Shown: positions 44,801-51,682 of the stretch, piece by piece | Position numbering within the stretch: position 1 is the first letter of the stretch | How the letters are laid out: the number at the start of each line of letters is the position of its first letter | Source of the DNA: Croceibacterium_A sp035626815 | GTDB lineage: Bacteria; Pseudomonadota; Alphaproteobacteria; Sphingomonadales; Sphingomonadaceae | NCBI GenBank assembly: GCA_035626815.1 | Contig: DASPMY010000050.1 | Span: forward strand, 73,124 to 137,123 | DNA length: 64,000 nucleotides | Direction: 5' to 3' | Made by a program: the position numbers and the translations under genes | Notes under the pieces: model-generated | Seen by the model: only the letters and a program-made list of their open reading frames with translations | Database searches by the model: none | What the model was told of the DNA's origin: nothing

Positions 44801-46247
44801 CAACGACTATTTCGTCGGCGACGGAGCGGCGAACCGCCTGGAAGGCGGGCTCGGCGACGATCGGCTCTTTGGCGAAGGCGGGAACGATGTCTTGTTGCCC
44901 GGCTTCGGGCATGACTATCTCGACACGGGCAGCGGCACCGACGCGGTGTCGTTCGCCGATCTGAACGTCGACATCACCGCTGCACTCGGCATGACCGACA
45001 GCGAAAGCGGCGCCGGGCTCAAGACCATTCGCGGGGCAGACAATCTGATCGGCGGCGGCGGCAACGACCGACTGACCGGCGACGGATTCGACAACCGCCT
45101 GGAAGGCGGCCTCGGCAACGATGTGCTCACGCCGGGGACCGGCAGCGACATCCTCGATGGTGGCCTAGGCACCGACACGGTCTCGTTTGCTGGCCTGGCA
45201 CAGAACATCGGGGCCAGCCTCGGTCCGCTTGCCGGCCAGGGAACCGGCGCCGGCACCAAGTGGCTGTGGAACATCGAAAACCTGGTCGGCGGCAGCGGCA
45301 ACGACCATTTCGTCGGCGACGGAGCCGCCAACCGTCTCGAGGGCGGGCTCGGCGACGACAGCCTCTACGGCGAAGGCGGGAACGACGTCTTATTGCCGGG
45401 TCACGGGCACGATTACCTCAATTCCGGCAGCGGCGTCGACACCGTGTCGTTCGTCGACCTGACGGTCGACATCACCGCCGCCCTCGGCATGACCGACGGC
45501 CAAAGCGGTGCGGGGCTTAAGACCATTCGCGGCGCGGAGAACTTGACCGGCGGCAGTGGCAACGACCGGCTGACCGGCGACAGTCTCGACAATCGCCTGG
45601 AAGGCGGCCTCGGCAACGACGTGCTCACACCGGGGACCGGCAACGACATCCTCGACGGCGGCCTGGGCACCGACACGGTCTCGTTCGCGGGCCTGACGCA
45701 AAGCATCGGGGCGACACTCGGTCCGCTTGCCGGCCAGGGTACCGGCGTCGGCACCAAGTGGCTGTGGGGCATCGAGAACCTCGTCGGCGGCAGCGGCAGC
45801 GACTATTTCGTGGGCGACGGAGCGGCGAACCGCCTGGAAGGCGGGCTCGGCGACGACCGGCTGTTTGGCGAAGGCGGTAGCGACCTTCTGCTCGGCGGCC
45901 TCGGGCGCGACAACCTTCACGGCGGGAGCGGCAGCGACACGTTCGCCTACCAGGACGCCGCGCACTCGACGGGGGCCAGCACCGACAGCATCCTCGATCT
46001 CGCGCTCGGCGATGTGATCGATCTGTCGGCGATCGACGCCAAGACGGGCTCGGGAGGCAATGACGCGTTCAGCTTCATCGGCTCGAGCGCATTCGGCAAC
46101 GCGGCCGGCGAGTTGCGAGCCACGCTGCAGTCACCCGGCGTCTGGCTCGTCCAGGGAGACATCAACGGCGACAGCACCGCCGACCTCGTCATCTCCGTGA
46201 GGATCGCCGACGCCCATTCGCTCACCTCGAACGATTTCATCGTCTAG
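41802..46247 (+). CDS. Large RTX calcium-binding protein with N-terminal beta-propeller, probable type I secreted
   Basis: A 1481-residue acidic protein without signal peptide. Residues about 10-330 form a kelch/sialidase-like beta-propeller with recurring DIWVSEDGVNWT-type blades. About 335-750 are Ig/cadherin-like repeats (ITFSGTPENDD-like edges, NDAPLAQN). About 750-1380 are hemolysin-type GGxGxDxUx repeats arranged as 166-residue units, and the end (DSILDLALGDVIDLSAID to SNDFIV) matches RTX C-terminal secretion domains. Such proteins leave by a type I system and fold with calcium; none of the transporter genes is present. ATG at 41802 is preferred to a TTG two codons earlier; its ribosome site is weak. 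Adjacent to the polysaccharide locus, it may be a surface-associated adhesin. Confidence 0.88.
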   Translation: MTEELGAGIVGEWEELVHPLSTRDEIGFVVFNDRLWVIGASVVPPGASGHEVFSTADGINWTEHGPGDWIGQRGPTTVVFNGYIYLVGNAMQDDVWRTADPASGHWEKVLDDAPWGIRHGAMITVFDDKIWLMGGMQFGPEGWPEIGAPVSEAQSFNDIWVSEDGVNWTQALDHAPWGPRAHINGGAAVLNGRMYVVSGGVINLQPFGSVRDHVGEPYRDVWSTADGVNWTLETDHAPWTGRTFGSLAVYQNQLVLMGGSIGTNHRDMDHDIWVSNDGGKTWTEGVFPGLPRHASGMISFNDDLYIAGGLQTDDMWRLNGPKQNPDQAAGEDQPFSLTLDSTAFDTVPADPAYVAMLNDGSPLPAWLAFDPGTLTFSGTPENDDVGTIVVVVRATGTGDTGSAMFRLAVGNTNDAPLAQNLDVSINPDGQYAFSDSTTVFADDDAGDALSAIRIDSLPAAGELRLGANLVAIGQVIDAADLSLLKFTPAAGEAGVDYASFAFTTRDQSGSFAGSSSTIVFDVVALAPQAQSSSVVVQQGGSIVLTVADFGFSDANADDSLKELTIVTLPDWGQLTLAGTAVTAGQVITRADLAALAFEAPAVAPAGSVDLTFAVTDQTDLSSALPATFTIEVNRPPSATNVEKHIPQNLIFMPTPEDFGFADVDAGDQFDAIRIESLPSQGELLLNGAPITVGQIIPAWKAPQIAYIPLGTSNIVHQVEFGFSVRDSRGGFSQQAQFTLIVDTILYRNNFTGDGSDNVLVGDIGNNWIDGLGGNDLLTPQLGDDVLEGGPGNDTVSFAAFAQAVSVSLGPLGGQATGVGIKWFWNIENLIGGSGDDYFIGDAAANRFEGALGNDTLYGEDGDDVLLPGVGNDYLNGGNGIDTVSFQGFSLDVIAALEAAQVASAVGLKTITGVENLIGGDGHDRLTGDGLDNRLEGGVGNDVLTPGTGSDILDGGPGSDTVSFASLTQSIGATLGPLAGQGTGAGTKWLWNIENLVGGSGNDYFVGDGAANRLEGGLGDDRLFGEGGNDVLLPGFGHDYLDTGSGTDAVSFADLNVDITAALGMTDSESGAGLKTIRGADNLIGGGGNDRLTGDGFDNRLEGGLGNDVLTPGTGSDILDGGLGTDTVSFAGLAQNIGASLGPLAGQGTGAGTKWLWNIENLVGGSGNDHFVGDGAANRLEGGLGDDSLYGEGGNDVLLPGHGHDYLNSGSGVDTVSFVDLTVDITAALGMTDGQSGAGLKTIRGAENLTGGSGNDRLTGDSLDNRLEGGLGNDVLTPGTGNDILDGGLGTDTVSFAGLTQSIGATLGPLAGQGTGVGTKWLWGIENLVGGSGSDYFVGDGAANRLEGGLGDDRLFGEGGSDLLLGGLGRDNLHGGSGSDTFAYQDAAHSTGASTDSILDLALGDVIDLSAIDAKTGSGGNDAFSFIGSSAFGNAAGELRATLQSPGVWLVQGDINGDSTADLVISVRIADAHSLTSNDFIV
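44283..45900 (+). repeat. Tandem 498-bp repeat inside the RTX gene
   Basis: The sequence for the GGSGNDYF block starts at 44283, 44781, 45279 and 45777, an exact 498-base (166-codon) period. Three full units and a partial fourth are present with few substitutions. Each unit contains two related half-modules of about 83 residues ending in VSFA..., each with several RTX nonapeptides. Confidence 0.9.
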
Positions 46248-46268
46248 CAGCATCCGCCGTCCGGCCCG

Positions 46269-47327
46269 TCAGGCGCCACCGGGCGCCGTTGAGTACTGGA
46301 CGTGCGGAGGGTTGGTCCGTCGCGACCTCTCGCGCCCGTCCGCTAGTTGAAAAGTGCCGTTGTTCGTGTTGCCGGCCAGCACGTTGCCGCCGAGATCGTT
46401 GATCACCGAGGCACCGCCGGGATTGATCCCGACGCCGTTACCGGTGATCGTCGTTCCGGCCACGCGCATCCGAACGCTGGCCCCATTGCCGATGATGCCC
46501 TGGCCCGTGTTGTTGAACACGTGCGTGTCGGTGATCATCGCGACGGGAACACTGCCGCTGACGGGCTTGAAGAGGTGAATTCCGTTGGTGCTTCCGGTGA
46601 TGTGGCTGTCATGGATTTCCACGGAAACGCCGGCGGCCGACGTATTCACGGTCGTGTTGACATGGAACGCGTTGTTGCCGTTGTTCGCGAGGGTCACGTT
46701 GTCCAGGGCCACCCTGGCGCTGCCGCCAGCGCCGGTAGGCTGGACGAGGATCCCGCCGCCCGTTCCGGGTGCCCCGGCGACCCCGTTGTCGGAAATGGTG
46801 GAATTGAGCACGGTCAGCTTGAGCGTCCCCGCCGGCTGGACCGAGATGCCAAGTCCATTCGCCGCGCGGTAGTTGCGGATAACGGTGTTCTGCACGTGCA
46901 CGATGCCGCCGCTGACGATGCGGATGCCGTTTTGGGCCGAACCGGCGCCGTTGAAGTCGAGGCCGCTGAGGAACACGGTGTCGGTCGCAGCCGGCAGATT
47001 GATGACGAAGCCATTGACGCCGGCCCCGGCGGACAGGACGCCGCCCTCGCTGTAGTCGCAAATGACCGAAATCGACTTGATGATTGTCAGGCCGCCGAAG
47101 CCGCCCGGATCGAGGCAGTTGATTTCGCCACCCGTGGCGGTCTTCGATATCGCGCCGGCGAAAGTCTTGCACGGCGCGGTGCGGCTGCAGGGGTTGGCGT
47201 CGTCGCCTACTCCGGAAACCCAGGTCCGCGTCGCCTGGGCCCGAGCCGGCGCGGCGGCGACCGTGAGCGCCAGTGCGACAGACAGCGCCGCAATCGCCAA
47301 TTGTGCGCCAGGCTTCATGATCTGCAT
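46269..47327 (-). CDS. Secreted right-handed beta-helix repeat protein
   Basis: A 352-residue protein. Signal peptide of about 30 residues (AIAALSVALALTVAAAPARA, cleavage before QATRTW). The mature N-terminus TWVSGVGDDANPCSRTAPCKTFAGAI is typical of a family of proteobacterial parallel beta-helix proteins of unknown function, with four conserved Cys. The rest has repeated NxTIxxN-like strands (VLNSTISDNGVAG, LDNVTLANNGNNAF, ITDTHVFNNTGQGI). No catalytic site evident. It converges on the RTX gene with a 21-base gap. ATG at 47327 or at 47318 (three codons on) are both possible. Confidence 0.82.
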   Translation of the reverse strand: MQIMKPGAQLAIAALSVALALTVAAAPARAQATRTWVSGVGDDANPCSRTAPCKTFAGAISKTATGGEINCLDPGGFGGLTIIKSISVICDYSEGGVLSAGAGVNGFVINLPAATDTVFLSGLDFNGAGSAQNGIRIVSGGIVHVQNTVIRNYRAANGLGISVQPAGTLKLTVLNSTISDNGVAGAPGTGGGILVQPTGAGGSARVALDNVTLANNGNNAFHVNTTVNTSAAGVSVEIHDSHITGSTNGIHLFKPVSGSVPVAMITDTHVFNNTGQGIIGNGASVRMRVAGTTITGNGVGINPGGASVINDLGGNVLAGNTNNGTFQLADGRERSRRTNPPHVQYSTAPGGA

Positions 47328-47653
47328 GACAGTTTTCCCCGTTGCGACCGAATGGCACGGCCGGCACTGACCGATTCACCTTGGACCCGGCTCCAGGCGC
47401 GCTCCCCCGGTGCGGGCAATGTACAGCCCTGCCCCCGAGCGGTGCTCTGGCCCTCAGCGAGTCGCACGGTCGAGCATGACGTCGTTGGCATGCCGCGGAA
47501 AGCGAAATGACCACGCTGTCCCACGCTGGAGCCCGCAGACCAGCGGGCAGATTGTTAACCATCGCCTGAAAGGACTCGTTAGGCAATTACGCTCATCGTG
47601 CGCCAAGCATGGGCGACTCCCCCGGGCCGCCATGCCGTTAGGGAATGCACCGG
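47328..47653. other. Divergent intergenic region upstream of beta-helix and PilZ genes
   Basis: About 326 bases without a supportable gene. It separates a minus-strand secreted protein and a plus-strand PilZ protein, so it should hold both promoters; none was clear by eye. Confidence 0.45.
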
Positions 47654-48001
47654 ATGACCCTGCATCACACGCTCGGCCGCTATCATGTCGCCGCGCAGGA
47701 GGACCGCTCCGCGCACCGCACCAAGCTCGCCATCCCGGCCCAGCTGCGGGCTTCGGGGGCGCGGGCCTTCCAGACGGTGGTCAACGACCTGTCGCTGTCG
47801 GGCTTCTCCGCCACCGCGATCACCCGGATGCACGTCGGCGCGGTGTGCTGGCTGACCCTGCCCGGGCTCGAATCGCTCCAGGCCGAGGTGGTCTGGTGGG
47901 AAAACAACATGTGCGGGTGCGCGTTCTCCAACCTGCTGAGCCCGATCGTCCACGACAACATCCTCGCGCGCTATCGCGGCGACGGGGTCTATCGCGGCTG
48001 A
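47654..48001 (+). CDS. PilZ domain protein
   Basis: A 115-residue single-domain protein likely to bind cyclic di-GMP. The two ligand motifs are visible: an Arg-rich loop EDRSAHRTKL (RxxxR-like) near residues 17-26 and NDLSLSGFSA (D/NxSxxG) near 45. The rest forms a six-stranded barrel (CWLTLPGLESLQAEVVWWE). ATG at 47654 has AGGGA nine bases upstream; an ATG three codons earlier directly abuts that site. The stop overlaps the converging methyltransferase-fold gene by 13 bases. It may link c-di-GMP to polysaccharide output or motility, but the partner is not known. Confidence 0.87.
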   Translation: MTLHHTLGRYHVAAQEDRSAHRTKLAIPAQLRASGARAFQTVVNDLSLSGFSATAITRMHVGAVCWLTLPGLESLQAEVVWWENNMCGCAFSNLLSPIVHDNILARYRGDGVYRG

Positions 48002-49233
48002 GCCTTGACCAGGGTGACCTGGCTGACGGTGATCCCGCCGCCGCGGAAGCCGCCCTCGCAATACATCAGGTAGAACCGCCACAAGTCGCAGAACCGGCGG
48101 TCGAAGCCGGCCGGCAGCCGGCCGTGCGCCGCGGCCGCGTCGAAGCTCTTCCGCCACGCCTTGAGCGTCTCGGCGTAGTCGAGCCCGAAATCCTCCTGGT
48201 CCTGCCATGACAGCCCGCGCTCGGCGGCGAGGCGGCGGAACTCGCTGGTCTTGATCAGCAGGCCGCCGGGGAACACGTAAGCCTGGATGAAGTCGGCGTT
48301 GGCGGCGTAGGCCTCGAACAGCTCGTCGCGCATGGCGATGAACTGGAGCGCGGCGCGGCCGCCAGGCCTGAGGTTGCGCGCCAGGCAGTCGAAGAACGCC
48401 GGCCAGTACCGGCGGCCGAGCGCCTCGACCATCTCGACGCTGACGATGGCGTCGAATGGCCCGCTGGTGTCGCGATAGTCCTGCTTGCGGAACTCGATGC
48501 CGGGATGGCGGCGCCGCGCCCACGCCAGTTGCTGGTCGGACAGGCTGATCGCGGTGACCCGGCTGCCGCGGGCGGCGAAGTGGCCGGCCAGCGCGCCCCA
48601 GCCGCAGCCGATCTCGAGCAGCGTGGCCGGTTCGCCGAGGCGCTCGGCGAGCCGCTGCCACTTGCGCCGCTGGGCCGCCTCGAGCCCGTCGTCGGCGGGC
48701 CGCCAGGCGCTCGAGTAGCTCATCGTCGGGTCGAGCCAGGCGCCGTAGAAGTCGTTGCCGAGATCGTAGTGCGCGTGGATGTTGCGCTCGGCCTGGACGC
48801 GGGTGTTGCGGTTGAGCCAGTGCAGCGCGCGGCTGACGAGGCGCCACGGCCCTTTGGCGCGCGCGGTGTCGCCGAGCCGCCCGGCATTGGCCATGAACAG
48901 CGCGAACAGCGCGACCGGATCGGGGCTCGACCACTCGCCGGCCTCCCACGCCTGGTACCAGCCGACCGAGCCGCCGGCGGCGAGCCGGAGCAGCGCGCGC
49001 CAGTCGCGCAAGTGCACCTCCGCCTCGAAGCCCGGCTTGCGGCCGCCGAGCCGGCGCACGGTGCCGTCGGGCAAGTGCCCAAGGATGGCGCCGGCCTCGA
49101 GGCCCTTGTCGATGCGGTCGAGCAGCTTGTGGAAGCCCGGCGCGAGCAGGCGCGCGAGGGCGCCGGGCGCCGCCCCGAACCGCTGCCCGGCCTCGAGCAG
49201 CACGCTTCCCCGCTGCGCGCTCTCCCCCTTCAT
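47989..49233 (-). CDS. cfa: Cyclopropane-fatty-acyl-phospholipid synthase family protein
   Basis: A 414-residue SAM-dependent enzyme adding a methylene group across cis double bonds in membrane phospholipids. HYDLGNDFYGAWLDPTMSYSSA, EIGCGWGALAGHFA (SAM site) and SVEMVEALGRRYWPAFF with the bicarbonate-site region are present, as is the C-terminal FCDLWRFYLMYCEGGF. ATG at 49233 has AGGGGG four bases upstream; an in-frame start 12 codons upstream is less likely. A related mycolic-type or non-phospholipid methyltransferase cannot be excluded. Confidence 0.9.
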   Translation of the reverse strand: MKGESAQRGSVLLEAGQRFGAAPGALARLLAPGFHKLLDRIDKGLEAGAILGHLPDGTVRRLGGRKPGFEAEVHLRDWRALLRLAAGGSVGWYQAWEAGEWSSPDPVALFALFMANAGRLGDTARAKGPWRLVSRALHWLNRNTRVQAERNIHAHYDLGNDFYGAWLDPTMSYSSAWRPADDGLEAAQRRKWQRLAERLGEPATLLEIGCGWGALAGHFAARGSRVTAISLSDQQLAWARRRHPGIEFRKQDYRDTSGPFDAIVSVEMVEALGRRYWPAFFDCLARNLRPGGRAALQFIAMRDELFEAYAANADFIQAYVFPGGLLIKTSEFRRLAAERGLSWQDQEDFGLDYAETLKAWRKSFDAAAAHGRLPAGFDRRFCDLWRFYLMYCEGGFRGGGITVSQVTLVKAQPR

Positions 49234-49284
49234 GCGCCCCCTATGAACCCTTATCCCGCCGGGCCGCAAGACGGGGCGGCACGG

Positions 49285-50247
49285 TCAGCATCCGGGCGCC
49301 TCGATGGGGACGACGGCCTTGCCCCCGAAGCGGTCCGCGCCCACCGTGCGGGCGTAGCGGGCATCGCCGAACACGACCCGCGCCGAGCACCGCCCGCGCT
49401 CGACCCGGGCGAACGGCATCGTCGACCAGCGCGCGAACGCCTTGTTCGCCGGGTCGCGCAACGCGCGGCGGACGAGCGGGTCGGCGAAGTTGGTCGGCAC
49501 CGGCGCGGTGTGCTCGGTGAGTCCGAGCAAGCGCTCGAACGGATCGTAGCGGCCCCAGGCCACCGTCCCCGACTCGCGCCAGGCGAGCTCGCGCCGCCAG
49601 AACAATACCGGACCGGGCGAGGCATAGATCGTTTCCGGAGCGGCATAAGGCGCCCCAACGCGGGGCGCATCCTTGGCGAGAGCGGTCAGGATCGCGTTGA
49701 CGGCGATATAGCCACCGACGAGGGCGATCCCGATGCTGGCCGCCGCCCGCCAGCGGCCGCCCCGGCGCTCGCGGCGTCGCGAAAGCCAGATCGCCGAGCC
49801 GAGCATCAGCCAGATCCACACGTCGATGATGAACAGCGTGTCGGTGTGGTACCACCGGTTGCTCAACGGCGAGAGGAGCTGCACCGAATAAGTGGTCTGC
49901 CAGTCGAGCAGCGGATGCGTGACGGCGCCGAGGTAGCTCAGCGCCACCAGGCGTCCGAAATGCATGGCGAGGCCGCTCTGGAACACCGCACCGCGCGAGA
50001 CCTGCCAGCGGTCGAGCAGCCACAGCAGGCCGGCGAGCAGCGGGGGCATCAGCAGCACGCCGCCGACGAGCCCGTGGGTGAACCCGCGGTGCGTCGCCAG
50101 CGGCGCCCAGGGCGCCCAGCCGAAGAACACGTCGATGTCGGGCATGTTGGCGCCGAGGATGAGCGCGGCGAGGCCCTTGCGGGTCATGCGCTTGGCCCCC
50201 GCCTGGCCGATCGCCCACCCGACCAGGCTGTGCGTCAGGTTGTCCAT
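49285..50247 (-). CDS. Membrane metal-dependent hydrolase (YbcI/DUF457 family)
   Basis: A 320-residue integral membrane protein. It starts MDNLTHSLVGWAIGQAG, and holds ANMPDIDVFFG, THRGFTHGL and VTHPLLDW, the His/Asp clusters of the LexA-binding/YdjM-type membrane hydrolase family. Four to five hydrophobic segments lie in the first 190 residues, followed by a soluble periplasmic or cytoplasmic domain to the C-terminus with SPGPVLFWRRELAWRE. Physiological substrate unknown. The 234-base gap before it contains no recognisable gene. Confidence 0.85.
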   Translation of the reverse strand: MDNLTHSLVGWAIGQAGAKRMTRKGLAALILGANMPDIDVFFGWAPWAPLATHRGFTHGLVGGVLLMPPLLAGLLWLLDRWQVSRGAVFQSGLAMHFGRLVALSYLGAVTHPLLDWQTTYSVQLLSPLSNRWYHTDTLFIIDVWIWLMLGSAIWLSRRRERRGGRWRAAASIGIALVGGYIAVNAILTALAKDAPRVGAPYAAPETIYASPGPVLFWRRELAWRESGTVAWGRYDPFERLLGLTEHTAPVPTNFADPLVRRALRDPANKAFARWSTMPFARVERGRCSARVVFGDARYARTVGADRFGGKAVVPIEAPGC

Positions 50248-50481
50248 GAGTGTAACCCGCGGCGTGACCGAAACCGGCGTTTTTGCGACATTTGCGGCCG
50301 TGGAAATTCAGTTGCGGAACAGTGGCTTGCCGGCCTGAAAGCGCGATCGGTGTGTAACCCCGGCCGATTCATCCGCCGCATCGTCGCGGCCCTGTCGCAA
50401 GCTTCCCCGTCGTAGGCTGCGGCCACCCCATCGCGCGTTCGTGGCACGAACCGGGGCCTGTAGGACAGCGATAATTGCCCG

Positions 50482-51588
50482 CTAGCCGCCGTTGCGGCTG
50501 GTGATCCCATCGCCCTGCGCCGCCCCCGGCTCGCCTTGCGGGACGGTGCGCGTGCCGAGCGGGTCTTGCGCGGTGCCGCCGACGGTCCAGGTCTGGCCTT
50601 TGGCGAGCAAACGGGCGAGGCTGCTGTCGCGCCCCGCGCTCGCGTGGGCGTTCTGGGCGAGAACCTGCTCCTCGAACACCGGGCGAGGATCGTCGTAGAG
50701 CACGCCGAGCGCCATCGGGAACGGCCCGAACGGCATCTCGACCAGCATGTGCGCGATCGCGCGGTTCCGGACGTTGTGCACGATCACGCCGGCGGCCTGC
50801 CAGTCGCCGTCGGCGACATCGACCACCTGCAGCGAAAGCGTCTCAAGATCGAGCCGTATGCCCTTGGTCGCATTGGCGAACAGCATCGGCTCGCCGTCGA
50901 CCAGCCAGAGCTGGCGGTCGTCGGCGCCCTTGGGCTGCGCGAAGTCGTTGAACACGTCCTTGTTGTAGACGACGCAGTTCTGGAAGATCTCGACGAACGC
51001 CGCGCCCTGGTGGCGATGCGCGGCCATCAGCACCTCGGGCAGGTTCTTCGACACGTCGAAGCCGCGCGCGACGAAGCGGGCGCCGGCGCCGAGCGCGAAG
51101 GCGCACGGCTGCGCCGGCCGGTCGACCGAGCCTTGCGGGGTCGAGGGGGTGGTCGTGCCGATGCGGCTGGTCGGCGAGTACTGGCCCTTGGTGAGGCCGT
51201 AGATCTCGTTGTTGAACAGCATGATCTGCAGGTTCACGTTGCGCCGCAGCACGTGCATCAGGTGGTTGCCGCCGATCGACAGCCCGTCGCCGTCGCCGGT
51301 GACCATCCACACGTCGAGCTCGGGGCTCGCCAGCTTGATCCCGGTGGCGAAGGCCGGCGCGCGGCCGTGGATCGTGTGGAAGCCGTAGCTCTCGATGTAG
51401 TACGGGAACCGGCTCGAGCAGCCGATGCCGCTGACGAACACCGTCTTCGCCGGATCGGCGCCAAGCTGCGGCAGCGTGCGCTGCACCGCCTTGAGGATCG
51501 CATAGTCGCCGCAGCCCGGGCACCAGCGGACCTCCTGGTCCGATTCCCAGTCCTTGAGCGTGGTGGCAATGGGGGTCATGTCGTTCAC
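50482..51588 (-). CDS. korB: 2-oxoacid:ferredoxin oxidoreductase, beta subunit (KorB)
   Basis: Thiamine diphosphate-binding subunit, 368 residues. VRWCPGCGDYAILKAV, SGIGCSSRFPYY, HGRAPAFATGIKLA and TGDGDGLSIGGNHLMH (the TPP/Mg motif) are all present. With KorA it oxidatively decarboxylates 2-oxoglutarate (most likely) to acyl-CoA with ferredoxin. The GTG at 51588 has GGAGG exactly six bases before it; a TTG and an ATG nearby are badly spaced. Encoded downstream of korA across a 94-base gap that holds an inverted repeat. Confidence 0.93.
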   Translation of the reverse strand: MNDMTPIATTLKDWESDQEVRWCPGCGDYAILKAVQRTLPQLGADPAKTVFVSGIGCSSRFPYYIESYGFHTIHGRAPAFATGIKLASPELDVWMVTGDGDGLSIGGNHLMHVLRRNVNLQIMLFNNEIYGLTKGQYSPTSRIGTTTPSTPQGSVDRPAQPCAFALGAGARFVARGFDVSKNLPEVLMAAHRHQGAAFVEIFQNCVVYNKDVFNDFAQPKGADDRQLWLVDGEPMLFANATKGIRLDLETLSLQVVDVADGDWQAAGVIVHNVRNRAIAHMLVEMPFGPFPMALGVLYDDPRPVFEEQVLAQNAHASAGRDSSLARLLAKGQTWTVGGTAQDPLGTRTVPQGEPGAAQGDGITSRNGG

Positions 51589-51594
51589 GGGCAA

Positions 51595-51599
51595 CCTCC
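51595..51599 (-). promoter_or_regulatory. Ribosome binding site of korB
   Basis: GGAGG on the minus strand, six bases before the GTG at 51588, overlapping the edge of the inverted repeat 51598-51671. It decides the korB start. Confidence 0.6.
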
Positions 51600-51671
51600 G
51601 TTCGTCTCGAGCGAAGTCGAGAGACGAGTGGCGCGGGGCGATCGTGTCTCGACGACGCTCGACACGAACGG
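51598..51671. repeat. Paired inverted repeat between korA and korB
   Basis: Two 28-base arms, 51598-51625 and 51644-51671, are near-perfect inverted copies (about 24 of 28 positions match), with an 18-base spacer. Each arm is itself close to palindromic (TCGAGCG/ CGNNGTCGAGA). This is the kind of REP-like element scattered between sphingomonad genes. In RNA the arms could fold into a long hairpin just ahead of the korB ribosome binding site. Confidence 0.8.
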
Positions 51672-51682
51672 CTCTTGCATGA

